The notes below the pieces were generated by a model that did no database searches, was not told where the DNA came from, and saw only the letters and a program-made list of their open reading frames with translations. 64,000 nucleotides of DNA from Streptomyces sp. NBC_00525 (GTDB lineage: Bacteria; Actinomycetota; Actinomycetes; Streptomycetales; Streptomycetaceae). Positions within the stretch are counted from its first letter, which is position 1; the number at the start of each line of letters is the position of its first letter. Location: contig NZ_CP107834.1 in NCBI RefSeq assembly GCF_036346595.1, positions 4,526,001 through 4,590,000 of the forward strand. Direction: 5' to 3'. Positions 43,061 through 50,109 of the stretch are shown piece after piece. Both the position numbers and the translations under genes were made by a program.

Positions 43061-43283
43061 CTACAGACAGGCAAAGAGGGGCGCTCTTCCGTCACGCGCG
43101 ACATGCCGTGGCGGCCTCGACCGGGTCATCGGGTCACGCGGAGAGGCGCCGGTCGGAAGAGCGGTCGGTACTGCACGATCGACTTCCATCCACCGCAGCC
43201 CCACCTCCTCCGGTCGGTCCCCCGTGAGGGACGACGTTGCGCGGGCTGAGAGCGACGCTTCTGCGTGCTGCCCCGCGACCGAC
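43061..43283 (-). ncRNA. Candidate structured leader RNA of corA
   Basis: On the minus strand, two domains can fold. Domain 1: GTCGGTC (43283-43277) with GACCGAC (43219-43213), enclosing CGCGGG/CCCGCG, a perfect ACGC-AGAA-GCGT hairpin (43266-43255), and GTCCC/GGGAC. Domain 2: a 10-bp pairing CGGAAGAGCG/CGCTCTTCCG (43163-43154 with 43091-43082) enclosing GGCGCCTC/GAGGcCGCC. A -10-like TAGCCT (43294-43289) would start the RNA near 43282, at the foot of domain 1. A 42-codon Pro-rich frame (43189-43061) crosses domain 2. I do not see M-box consensus pieces. The role is inference. Confidence 0.4.
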
Positions 43284-43322
43284 ACCCCAGGCTAGCAGCC
43301 GGTACAGGCCCAATCCCTTACT

Positions 43323-43349
43323 TTGCCCGTTCCATACGCGTCCTATGCT
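43323..43349 (+). promoter_or_regulatory. Candidate leaderless promoter of the SUFU-domain gene
   Basis: TTGCCC (43323-43328), 15 bases, TATGCT (43344-43349), then 6 bases to the ATG. No ribosome-binding site is seen, so the message is probably leaderless. Confidence 0.5.
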
Positions 43350-43355
43350 CGCCGC

Positions 43356-43940
43356 ATGGCAGAAATTCTTGCTCAGGTCGAGGCCCGGCTACGTACGGCC
43401 CTGGGTGAACCGGACGCACGCGCGGCGGTGACCTTCCTCGGGACGGACCGGATCGAGGTGCTCCGTTTCATCGACGGCGACATCGTCCGGTACGCCACGC
43501 TCGGCATGTCCGGCCGGCCCATGTCCGACCCGACCGCCGTCCTGGCCGATCCGGTGAAGGGCCCGCGCGCCGAGCTGGTGCTCTCGGTACGGGGCGGGCT
43601 CGCCGACACCGACCAGGTGCTGCGCAAGCTGGCGGTGCTGGCGGCCGCGCCGCAGGTGGAGGGGCTGGTCGTGGCGCCGGGCGCCTCGCTGGACGTGGGC
43701 GAGCCGCTGTGGCCGGGGGCGCCGTTCAGCTCGGTGCTGGTCGCGGAGAGCGGCGGGCTGGTCGAGGATCTGGAGCTGGACGAGCCGCTGGACCCGGTCC
43801 GCTTCCTGCCGCTGCTGCCGATGACGCCCAACGAGGCCGCCTGGAAGCGGGTCCGGGGCGCGCGGGAACTCCAGGAGAAGTGGCTGGCCCAGGGGACCGA
43901 CCTGCGCGATCCCCTGCGGCGTTCCGCGGCGCTGGACTGA
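43356..43940 (+). CDS. Suppressor-of-fused (SUFU) domain protein
   Basis: A 194-residue cytosolic protein with a bacterial SUFU-like domain (PF05076 type), recognised by FIDGDIVRYATLGMSGRPMSD, RAELVLSVRGGLADTDQVLRKLAVLAAAP and LLPMTPNEAAWKRVRGA. The eukaryotic family acts in Hedgehog signalling; in bacteria some are immunity proteins against toxins, but I see no toxin gene beside it. ATG 43356 follows a -10-like box by 6 bases, so translation is probably leaderless. It is convergent with an MFS gene across a hairpin. Confidence 0.82.
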   Translation: MAEILAQVEARLRTALGEPDARAAVTFLGTDRIEVLRFIDGDIVRYATLGMSGRPMSDPTAVLADPVKGPRAELVLSVRGGLADTDQVLRKLAVLAAAPQVEGLVVAPGASLDVGEPLWPGAPFSSVLVAESGGLVEDLELDEPLDPVRFLPLLPMTPNEAAWKRVRGARELQEKWLAQGTDLRDPLRRSAALD

Positions 43941-43971
43941 CGGGCCCGGACGGCGGCGGCCGGGCCCCGTC
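43939..43971. terminator. Terminator between SUFU and MFS genes
   Basis: GACGGGCCCGG (43939-43949) pairs with CCGGGCCCCGTC (43960-43971) with one bulged base, giving an 11-bp stem between convergent genes. Confidence 0.7.
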
Positions 43972-43977
43972 CGGGAC

Positions 43978-45225
43978 TCAGCCGGCGAAGACGCCGACGC
44001 CGTCCTCCGCGGCGTGCTTCGGTTCGAGCTCGCGCGCCTCGTGGGTGAGCGCGGAGCGCCGTATCCCCACGACGGCCGCGCCGAGCACCGCGGCGACGGC
44101 GGCGACGACGAACGGGATGTGGACGTCGCTCCACTCCTCGATCTTCGGGGCCAGATAGGGCGCGGCGGCCGCGGCGAACCAGCGGACGAAGTTGTAGCCG
44201 GCGCTGGCCACCGGCCGCGGCGCGTCCGAGACGCCGAGCGCCAGCTCCGTGTACACGGTGTTGTTCACGCCGATGAGCGCCCCGGACACGATGGTGCAGA
44301 CGATCGCCGCGGTGTGGCTGCCGTAGCCGAGGACCAGCAGGTCGGCGGCGAGCAGGACGAGCGAGGCGCCGAGCACCGCGAGCGAGCCGAACCGCTTCTG
44401 CAGCCGGGGCGCGACGAGCACCGAGAAGACCGCGAGCAGCAGGCCCCAGGCGAAGAAGACGCCACCGGACTTGTACGGCGTCATGTCCAGCACGAACGGG
44501 GTGAACGCCAGGATGGTGAAGAAGGCGTAGTTGTAGAAGAACGCGGAGGCCGCGACGGAGGCGAGCCCGCCGTGGCCGAGGGCCCGGAGCGGGTCGAGCA
44601 GCGAGGTCCTGCGGGCGGGCCGGGGCTGTTCCTTGAGGAACGCGGTGATGCAGAGGAAGCCGATCGCCATCAGCGCGGCCGTCCCGAAGAAGGGGTAGCG
44701 CCAGCTGGCGTCCCCGAGCAGGGCGCCGAGCAGCGGCCCGCACGCCATGCCGAGGCCGAGCGCCGACTCGTACAGCAGGATCGCCGCCGAGCTGCCGCCG
44801 GCCGCCGCGCCGACGATCACCGCGAGCGCCGTCGAGACGAACAGCGCGTTGCCCAGGCCCCAGCCCGCCCGGAAGCCGACCAGTTCGGCGACGGACGAGG
44901 AGGTGCCGGAGAGCCCGGCGAAGACCACCACGAGCGCCAGCCCGGCCAGCAGCGTCCTGCGGCCGCCGATCCGGCTGGAGACGAAGCCGGTCACCAGCAT
45001 GGCGACTGCGGTGATCAGGAAGTACGAGGTGAACAGGAGGGACACCTGACTGGGTGTCGCCTCCAGGCCCTTGGCGATGGACGGCAGGATCGGGTCCACC
45101 AGGCCGATGCCCATGAACGCGACGACCGAGGCGCCCGCGGTGGCCCAGACGGCCTTCGGCTGGCGCAGGATGCCGGCCGGTTCCCGGCCGAATGGGTCCT
45201 CTTCCGGCAGTGCCTCTGACGGCAT
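43978..45225 (-). CDS. MFS transporter (drug-efflux type)
   Basis: A 415-residue, twelve-helix major facilitator of the DHA1 kind: LVDPILPSIAKGLEATPSQVSLLFTSYFL in helix 1, the helix 2-3 loop SRIGGRRTLLAG, and the helix 5 segment LGMACGPLLGALLGDASWRYPFF, a form of the drug-antiporter motif C. It probably exports a small molecule. ATG 45225 follows GGGAGAGGGAGAG. The upstream region is unusually AT-rich and carries an inverted repeat at 45284-45296, which suggests tight control by a regulator encoded elsewhere. Confidence 0.88.
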   Translation of the reverse strand: MPSEALPEEDPFGREPAGILRQPKAVWATAGASVVAFMGIGLVDPILPSIAKGLEATPSQVSLLFTSYFLITAVAMLVTGFVSSRIGGRRTLLAGLALVVVFAGLSGTSSSVAELVGFRAGWGLGNALFVSTALAVIVGAAAGGSSAAILLYESALGLGMACGPLLGALLGDASWRYPFFGTAALMAIGFLCITAFLKEQPRPARRTSLLDPLRALGHGGLASVAASAFFYNYAFFTILAFTPFVLDMTPYKSGGVFFAWGLLLAVFSVLVAPRLQKRFGSLAVLGASLVLLAADLLVLGYGSHTAAIVCTIVSGALIGVNNTVYTELALGVSDAPRPVASAGYNFVRWFAAAAAPYLAPKIEEWSDVHIPFVVAAVAAVLGAAVVGIRRSALTHEARELEPKHAAEDGVGVFAG

Positions 45226-45283
45226 GGGCTCTCCCTCTCCCTGTGATGGCTCCACTGGATCGATGCGTTATGCACAGAATAAG

Positions 45284-45296
45284 TTAGAGAATCTAA
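45284..45296. promoter_or_regulatory. Inverted repeat in AT-rich MFS upstream region
   Basis: TTAGA-GAA-TCTAA lies 60 bases before the MFS start in an AT-rich stretch (about 45265-45320) that is unusual for this DNA. Its form resembles MarR-type half-sites. No MarR gene is adjacent. Confidence 0.4.
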
Positions 45297-45431
45297 TGAA
45301 TGCAACCTACATCTAAATTGGCCGACGGCGCCCGTGTGCCCCGTGGTGCGGGGCCGCCGCGCCCCCGCCGCGCGCCGCGCGCGGGTGATCGTCCTTGACG
45401 CGGGGACGGCCGGGGAGGACCGTTGGGCGGT

Positions 45432-46076
45432 ATGAGGGGCGAACCAAGCTGCCCGAAGTGCGCAGGCCGGGTCAGGGCGCCCGGACTCTTCGCCGACTCC
45501 TGGCAGTGCGATGTCCACGGCAGCGTGCATCCGCTCCAGCCGGTCGTCCCGCCGAGCGTCGAGGCGCTCGGCGTCGTGGTGAACCGGGCCCGGGTGCCCG
45601 TGTGGATGCCCTGGCCGCTCCCGGTCGGCTGGCTGTTCACGGGCGTGGCCCACGCCGGTGACGACCGCACCGGCGGCCGGGCCACCGCCGTCGCCTGCTC
45701 CGGACCCGGACCGCTCGGCGGCATGGGCGAGCTGCTGCTCGTCGCCGAGGAACTGGGCGTCGGGCTCGGCGCGCGCTACGCCGGCATCGACGGACCCGAT
45801 CCGGGGCCCTCGCTGCGGGTGGACGGGCCGCCCGACTCCAAGGTGCTGGCCGCCGGCCGCCCCACCCCGCTCTGGCAGGTCCGGGACGCCCCCGCCGACC
45901 GGGCCGTCTTCGCGGGCGAGGCCTGCGGCCTGTGGCTGTGGGCCATCGTCTGGCCCGAGCAGTCCGCGCTGCTGATGTACGACGAACTGGTGCTGACGGA
46001 CCTGCGCGATGCCGGGGGAGAGGTGGACCTGGTCCCCTGCGGCGCCCTGACCCCCCGCCTGCTCACCCGCCCCTGA
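45432..46076 (+). CDS. DUF6758-type protein with N-terminal zinc-ribbon-like segment
   Basis: A 214-residue protein. The N-terminus SCPKCAGRVRAP... WQCDVHG holds C-x2-C and C-x2-H pairs that could bind zinc. The rest, VPVWMPWPLPVGWLFTGVAHAGDD and GMGELLLVAEELGVGLGARYAG, is a conserved globular region of a Streptomyces family I associate with DUF6758; function unknown. GGGGAGGA lies 4 bases before a TTG at 45423 and 13 bases before ATG 45432; I chose the ATG, but the TTG would add three residues. It is divergent from the MFS gene. Confidence 0.75.
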   Translation: MRGEPSCPKCAGRVRAPGLFADSWQCDVHGSVHPLQPVVPPSVEALGVVVNRARVPVWMPWPLPVGWLFTGVAHAGDDRTGGRATAVACSGPGPLGGMGELLLVAEELGVGLGARYAGIDGPDPGPSLRVDGPPDSKVLAAGRPTPLWQVRDAPADRAVFAGEACGLWLWAIVWPEQSALLMYDELVLTDLRDAGGEVDLVPCGALTPRLLTRP

Positions 46077-46152
46077 CGGCGGCCGGAACGAGCCCGCGCG
46101 CCGGTTATCCTTGGGTGTCCCCCCGTCCGCCGTGAGCACTGGAGTCCGTGTC

Positions 46153-47016
46153 GTGCGCATCGATCTGCACACCCACTCCACCGCGTCGGACGGCACGGAC
46201 ACCCCCGCCGAACTGGTCCGCGGCGCCGCGGCCGCGGGCCTCGACGTCGTCGCCCTCACCGACCACGACACGGTGCGCGGGCACGCCGAGGCCGTCGCCG
46301 CCCTGCCCGAGGGGCTCACGCTCGTCACGGGCGCCGAGCTGTCCTGCCGCATCGACGGCGTGGGCCTGCACATGCTGGCGTACCTCTTCGACCCGGACGA
46401 GCCCGAGTTCGCCCGCGAGCGCGAACTGGTGCGCGACGACCGGGTGCCCCGCGCCCGCACCATGGTCCGCAAGCTCCAGGAGCTGGGCGTGCCCGTCACC
46501 TGGGAGCAGGTGGCCCGCATCGCGGGCGACGGCTCGGTCGGCCGGCCGCACGTCGCCACCGCCCTGGTCGAACTGGGCGTCGTCCCGACCGTGTCCGACG
46601 CCTTCACGTCCGACTGGCTCGGCGACGGCGGGCGCGCCTACGCCGAGAAGCACGAACTGGACCCGTTCGACGCGATCCGGCTCGTCAAGGCCGCCGGCGG
46701 CGTCACCGTCTTCGCCCACCCGGCCGCCGTCAAACGCGGCCGTACGGTCCCCGAGGCGCGGATCGCCGAACTGGCCGCCGCCGGTCTCGACGGCATCGAG
46801 GTGGACCACATGGACCACGACGAGCCGACCCGCACCCGGCTGCGCGCGCTCGCCGGTGAACTCGGCCTGCTGACGACCGGCTCCAGCGACTACCACGGCA
46901 GCCGCAAGACCGTCGCCCTCGGCGCGTACACCACCGACCCCGAGATCTACGGCGAGATCACCCGGCGCGCCACGGGAGCCTTCCCGGTGCCGGGCGCCGG
47001 AGGACCCACCGCGTAA
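46153..47016 (+). CDS. PHP-domain phosphoesterase
   Basis: A 287-residue polymerase-and-histidinol-phosphatase domain protein. The metal-binding motifs are HTHS with SDG at the N-terminus (DLHTHSTASDGTDTP), LTDHDTV, GAELSC, FAHPAA and the late SSDYHG. Characterised relatives (TrpH/RNase AM, YciV type) hydrolyse 3',5'-nucleotide bisphosphates or short 5' RNA ends. The start is GTG 46153, with GGAG about 9 bases before it. It is followed on the same strand by a MarC-family gene at 145 bases. The substrate is uncertain. Confidence 0.87.
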   Translation: MRIDLHTHSTASDGTDTPAELVRGAAAAGLDVVALTDHDTVRGHAEAVAALPEGLTLVTGAELSCRIDGVGLHMLAYLFDPDEPEFARERELVRDDRVPRARTMVRKLQELGVPVTWEQVARIAGDGSVGRPHVATALVELGVVPTVSDAFTSDWLGDGGRAYAEKHELDPFDAIRLVKAAGGVTVFAHPAAVKRGRTVPEARIAELAAAGLDGIEVDHMDHDEPTRTRLRALAGELGLLTTGSSDYHGSRKTVALGAYTTDPEIYGEITRRATGAFPVPGAGGPTA

Positions 47017-47160
47017 CGTCGTGCGGGCCGCGCCCGCGCCCGTACACCGCACATCACCCAGCGCACCCACGGCCGTCCGGCATGCCCGGCGGCCCTGCGG
47101 CGCGCGCCCTTCCCCGCGGCCACCCACCGCATTCCCGCTCACTCCCCACAAGGCTCACCC

Positions 47161-47766
47161 GTGTTCGACATCGCTGTCTTCGGATCACTCTTTCTCACCC
47201 TTTTTGTGATTATGGACCCGCCCGGGATCACGCCGATCTTCCTCGCCCTGACCGCGGGCCGGCCCGCCAAGGTGCAGCGCAGGATGGCGTTCCAGGCCGT
47301 CGCCGTCGCCTTCGGCGTGATCGCCGTCTTCGGCGTGCTCGGCCAGCAGATCCTGGACTATCTGCACGTCTCCGTGCCCGCGCTGATGATCGCCGGCGGT
47401 CTGCTCCTGCTGCTGATCGCGCTCGACCTGCTCACCGGCAAGACCGACGAGCCGACCCAGACCAAGGACGTCAACGTCGCCCTCGTCCCCCTGGGCATGC
47501 CGCTGCTCGCCGGCCCCGGCGCGATCGTCTCGGTGATCCTCGCCGTGCAGCACGCCGACAGCGCGGTGGACCAGGTCTCCGTCTGGACGGCCATCGTCGC
47601 CATGCACATCGTGCTCTGGCTGACCATGCGCTACTCGCTGCTGATCATCCGCGTCATCAAGGACGGCGGCGTCGTGCTCGTCACCCGGCTCGCCGGCATG
47701 ATGCTCTCCGCCATCGCCGTGCAGCAGATCATCAACGGCGTCACCCAGGTCATCCAGGGAAGCTGA
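47161..47766 (+). CDS. MarC-family integral membrane protein
   Basis: A 201-residue protein with six membrane helices and the MarC-family start FGSLFLTLFVIMDPPGITPIFLALT. Later family segments are LLAGPGAIVSVIL and the C-terminal TRLAGMMLSAIAVQQIINGV. Despite the name, MarC proteins have no proven role in antibiotic resistance, and the transported compound is unknown. The start is GTG 47161. A strong terminator follows the stop within 20 bases. Confidence 0.9.
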   Translation: MFDIAVFGSLFLTLFVIMDPPGITPIFLALTAGRPAKVQRRMAFQAVAVAFGVIAVFGVLGQQILDYLHVSVPALMIAGGLLLLLIALDLLTGKTDEPTQTKDVNVALVPLGMPLLAGPGAIVSVILAVQHADSAVDQVSVWTAIVAMHIVLWLTMRYSLLIIRVIKDGGVVLVTRLAGMMLSAIAVQQIINGVTQVIQGS

Positions 47767-47783
47767 ACCCGCCGCACACACCG

Positions 47784-47816
47784 ACGCCCCCGTACGGACG
47801 GTCCGTACGGGGGCGT
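47784..47816 (+). terminator. Strong terminator after marC-like gene
   Basis: A perfect 15-bp stem (47784-47798 with 47802-47816) with a three-base loop, followed by tttcgtcttcg. It also faces the end of the convergent 50-aa gene. Confidence 0.9.
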
Positions 47817-47855
47817 TTCGTCTTCGTTGCGACGACCCTTCACAGCGGCAAGGCG

Positions 47856-48008
47856 TTATGAGGCCGGGCTTTCGGCCGGCCGGATGTAAATGCGCTGGCC
47901 CGTTGCGGCGGCCTGCTGCACGATCCGGTTGACGGAGGCGGCGTCCACGACGGTGCTGTCCACGGCGGTACCGTCGACATCGTCGAGGCGCATGATCTCG
48001 AAGCGCAT
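47856..48008 (-). CDS. Small conserved protein (50 aa)
   Basis: A 50-residue protein, MRFEIMRLDDVDGTAVDSTV followed by VDAASVNRIVQQAAATGQRI and YIRPAESPAS. I recall close copies in other Streptomyces, always as hypothetical. It has a beta-alpha-beta look and no signal or membrane segment. GGGAAG lies 6 bases before the ATG. It is divergent from a NYN-domain gene; the 220 bases between hold promoters for both. Function unknown. Confidence 0.78.
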   Translation of the reverse strand: MRFEIMRLDDVDGTAVDSTVVDAASVNRIVQQAAATGQRIYIRPAESPAS

Positions 48009-48125
48009 AGGGCTTCCCTTCGTCTGATCCTCCTGCTGGAGAACTACTGGGAGGACGGTCTCCCGTCCGCAAGGATGAGGAGCGCCAGGCATGACAGTCG
48101 AGCGCCCCACACAGATGCCAACGAG

Positions 48126-48152
48126 TTGCCCCCTGCAAACATTCCCTACGCT
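48126..48152 (+). promoter_or_regulatory. Candidate promoter upstream of the NYN gene
   Basis: TTGCCC (48126-48131), 15 bases, TACGCT (48147-48152), followed by an AT-rich stretch. The start codon lies about 77 bases downstream. Confidence 0.35.
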
Positions 48153-48229
48153 AAGGAAATTTTTTGGATGTCTAACTACCGATTGGTAATCAGGCCCGTG
48201 CCCCCGGCCGTCCGCGCGACGGACCGCCC

Positions 48230-49117
48230 ATGAACGACCCGGAGATCGGCGAGCGCCTGGACCGCACCAACGCCCTGCTCGAACGCGTACTCGCCGAGGT
48301 CTCGAAGACCCCCTCCACCCACGCGATCTTCGTCGACGCGGGCTATGTGTACGCCGCCGCCGGGCTGCTCGTCACCGGCACCGAGGACCGGCGCTCCTTC
48401 GACCTCGACGCCGAGGGGCTGATCGAGGCGTTCATCGACAAGGCCCGCACCATCTTCGCGGACAGCCGGCTGCTGCGCGTGTACTGGTACGACGGCGCCA
48501 GACGCCGTATCCACACCGCCGAACAGCAGGCCATCGCCGAACTCCCCGACGTCAAGGTCCGACTCGGCAACCTCAACTCCAACAACCAGCAGAAGGGCGT
48601 CGACTCCCTCATCCGCACCGACCTGGAGTCGCTGGCCCGCCACCGCGCCATCAGCGACGCCGCGCTCGTCGGCGGCGACGAGGACCTGGTGTCCGCCGTG
48701 GAGGCCGCCCAGGGCTACGGCGCCCGCGTCCATCTGTGGGGCATCGAGGCCGGCGAGGGGCACAATCAGGCGGAGCCGCTGCTCTGGGAAGTGGACAGCC
48801 GGCGCACCTTCGACCTGGACTTCTGCAGCCCGTACGTGACCAGACGCGCCGTCACCACCTACGAGGAGGACGCCCCCGCGCCCTCCCGCGAGGAGGTCCG
48901 GCTCGTCGGGGTGCGGATCGCCACGGCCTGGCTCGCCGCACGCGGCCGCGATTCCCTGGCGGAACTGCTGCCCGGCCACCCGTTCCTGCCGGGCCCGGTC
49001 GACCAGGACCTGCTGCACGAGGCCGAACGGCTCCTCCAGCGCTCCCTGCGCGGCCACCCGCCCCTGCGCAGAGCCCTGCGCGACGGCTTCTGGCAGCACC
49101 TCCAGTCGCAGTACTGA
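48230..49117 (+). CDS. NYN-domain (PIN-like) putative ribonuclease
   Basis: A 295-residue protein with a NYN domain over about residues 28-190. The acidic active-site residues appear in AIFVDAGYVYAA, GVDSLIRTD and LVGGDEDLVSAVEAA, the order seen in PIN/NYN nucleases that use Mg2+ to cut RNA. The C-terminal 90 residues (EEVRLVGVRIATAWLAARGRDSLAELLPGHPFLP) resemble an OST-HTH/LOTUS-like or winged-helix region, not certain. The N-terminal helix may dimerise. No antitoxin gene is next to it, so a VapC-type role is unlikely. RNA target unknown. Confidence 0.82.
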   Translation: MNDPEIGERLDRTNALLERVLAEVSKTPSTHAIFVDAGYVYAAAGLLVTGTEDRRSFDLDAEGLIEAFIDKARTIFADSRLLRVYWYDGARRRIHTAEQQAIAELPDVKVRLGNLNSNNQQKGVDSLIRTDLESLARHRAISDAALVGGDEDLVSAVEAAQGYGARVHLWGIEAGEGHNQAEPLLWEVDSRRTFDLDFCSPYVTRRAVTTYEEDAPAPSREEVRLVGVRIATAWLAARGRDSLAELLPGHPFLPGPVDQDLLHEAERLLQRSLRGHPPLRRALRDGFWQHLQSQY

Positions 49118-49148
49118 CGCAGTGCGCGCGACCCGGACCGGCCGGCCG

Positions 49149-49988
49149 CTACAGATCCGACCAGAACGCGACGAGCGCCGCGGCGGTCTCCACCGGCCGG
49201 CCCGTGTTGGGGGAGTGCTCGGCGCCCTCGATCCGGGTCCGGTGCGCGCCCAGCCGTACGGCCATCTCGTCCAGCACCGGCACCGGCCACACGTCGTCCC
49301 GCTCGCCCGAGACGACGTGCACCGGCAGCCCGGTGGCGGCCAGCTCGGCCACCCGGTCCGGCTCGGTGGCCAGTTGCCGGCCCGTCTCGATCAGCTGGAC
49401 CGGGTGGTGGCGCAGCCAGCGCCGCCGCAGGTCCTCGCCGCCCGTGTCCGCCTCGGCCGGCGGGTCGAAGGCGCGCATCGCCGCCCAGACGCCGTCCATC
49501 GTCATCGTCGCCAGCGCGTCGCCCAGGATCTTCAGCTTGATCTGCTGCGCCTCCACGACCTCTGCCGGCCCCGAGGACATCAGGGTCAGCGAGCGGAACG
49601 GCGAGGCGTCGAGCAGGACGGCGGCCCGACCGATCTGCCCGCCGAGCGAGTGCCCCACCAGATGCACCGGATCTCCGCCGAGCGCGGCCGCCTGGGCGAG
49701 CACGTCGCGGGCCAGCTCCTCCCGCGCGTACGACCGGGGGTCGTCCGTGCCGGGGCTCTCGAACTGTCCGCGCCCGTCCACGGCGACCGCGCGGTACCCG
49801 GCCCGCGCGAGCGGTTCGAGGAGGGCGATGAAGTCCTCCTTGCTGCCGGTGTACCCGGGCACCAGCAGGGCCGTACCGAGCGGGGCTCCGGAGGGGAGCG
49901 CGTCCAGCACGGCGAACTCCCCGCGCGGGGTGGCCAGCGCACGGGACCGGGCACAGGGGGGCGGGGTGAAGGTGGGTGGCCTGCTCAT
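49149..49988 (-). CDS. Alpha/beta hydrolase
   Basis: A 279-residue alpha/beta-fold hydrolase. The nucleophile is in GHSLGGQIG, with an oxyanion-side segment LVPGYTGSKEDF and DGRGQFES. The acid is probably in VVSGERDDVWPV and the histidine in IEGAEHSPN. No signal peptide. The family covers esterases, lipases and C-C hydrolases, and this sequence does not decide between them. It lies downstream of the DEAD-box helicase gene on the same strand, separated by a terminator-like hairpin. Confidence 0.85.
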   Translation of the reverse strand: MSRPPTFTPPPCARSRALATPRGEFAVLDALPSGAPLGTALLVPGYTGSKEDFIALLEPLARAGYRAVAVDGRGQFESPGTDDPRSYAREELARDVLAQAAALGGDPVHLVGHSLGGQIGRAAVLLDASPFRSLTLMSSGPAEVVEAQQIKLKILGDALATMTMDGVWAAMRAFDPPAEADTGGEDLRRRWLRHHPVQLIETGRQLATEPDRVAELAATGLPVHVVSGERDDVWPVPVLDEMAVRLGAHRTRIEGAEHSPNTGRPVETAAALVAFWSDL

Positions 49989-50052
49989 GGAACGAGGTTA
50001 AGTCGTCGCGCGAGGGGCGGCCCCCGGAAAGGGCGGGCGGCCCCCGGAAACG

Positions 50053-50092
50053 GGCGGGCGGCCCCGAGGAGAGGTTCCCCGGGCCGCCCGCC
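50053..50092 (-). terminator. Terminator after the helicase gene
   Basis: GGCGGGCGGCCC (50053-50064) and GGGCCGCCCGCC (50081-50092) form a perfect 12-bp stem. The bases around 50025-50065 also contain a direct repeat, GGCCCCCGGAAA, in two copies. Confidence 0.65.
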
Positions 50093-50109
50093 GACGCTGT
50101 CCGGTCCGG

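Noticed and set aside
43061..43285. 74-codon frame on the minus strand starting at GTG 43285 as a real gene
   Set aside because: Third-position GC is clearly lower than in neighbouring genes, and the start is at the predicted 5' end of the corA transcript. Only the inner 42-codon frame was kept as a low-confidence leader.
42948..43355. Known M-box (ykoK) magnesium riboswitch upstream of corA
   Set aside because: The conserved core pieces of the M-box (such as GGTGAGGCTCC and GACGCCA) are not present on the minus strand.
43356..43940. SUFU protein as an immunity protein of a polymorphic toxin system
   Set aside because: No toxin, Rhs, WXG100 or secretion gene is near; the neighbours are core genes.
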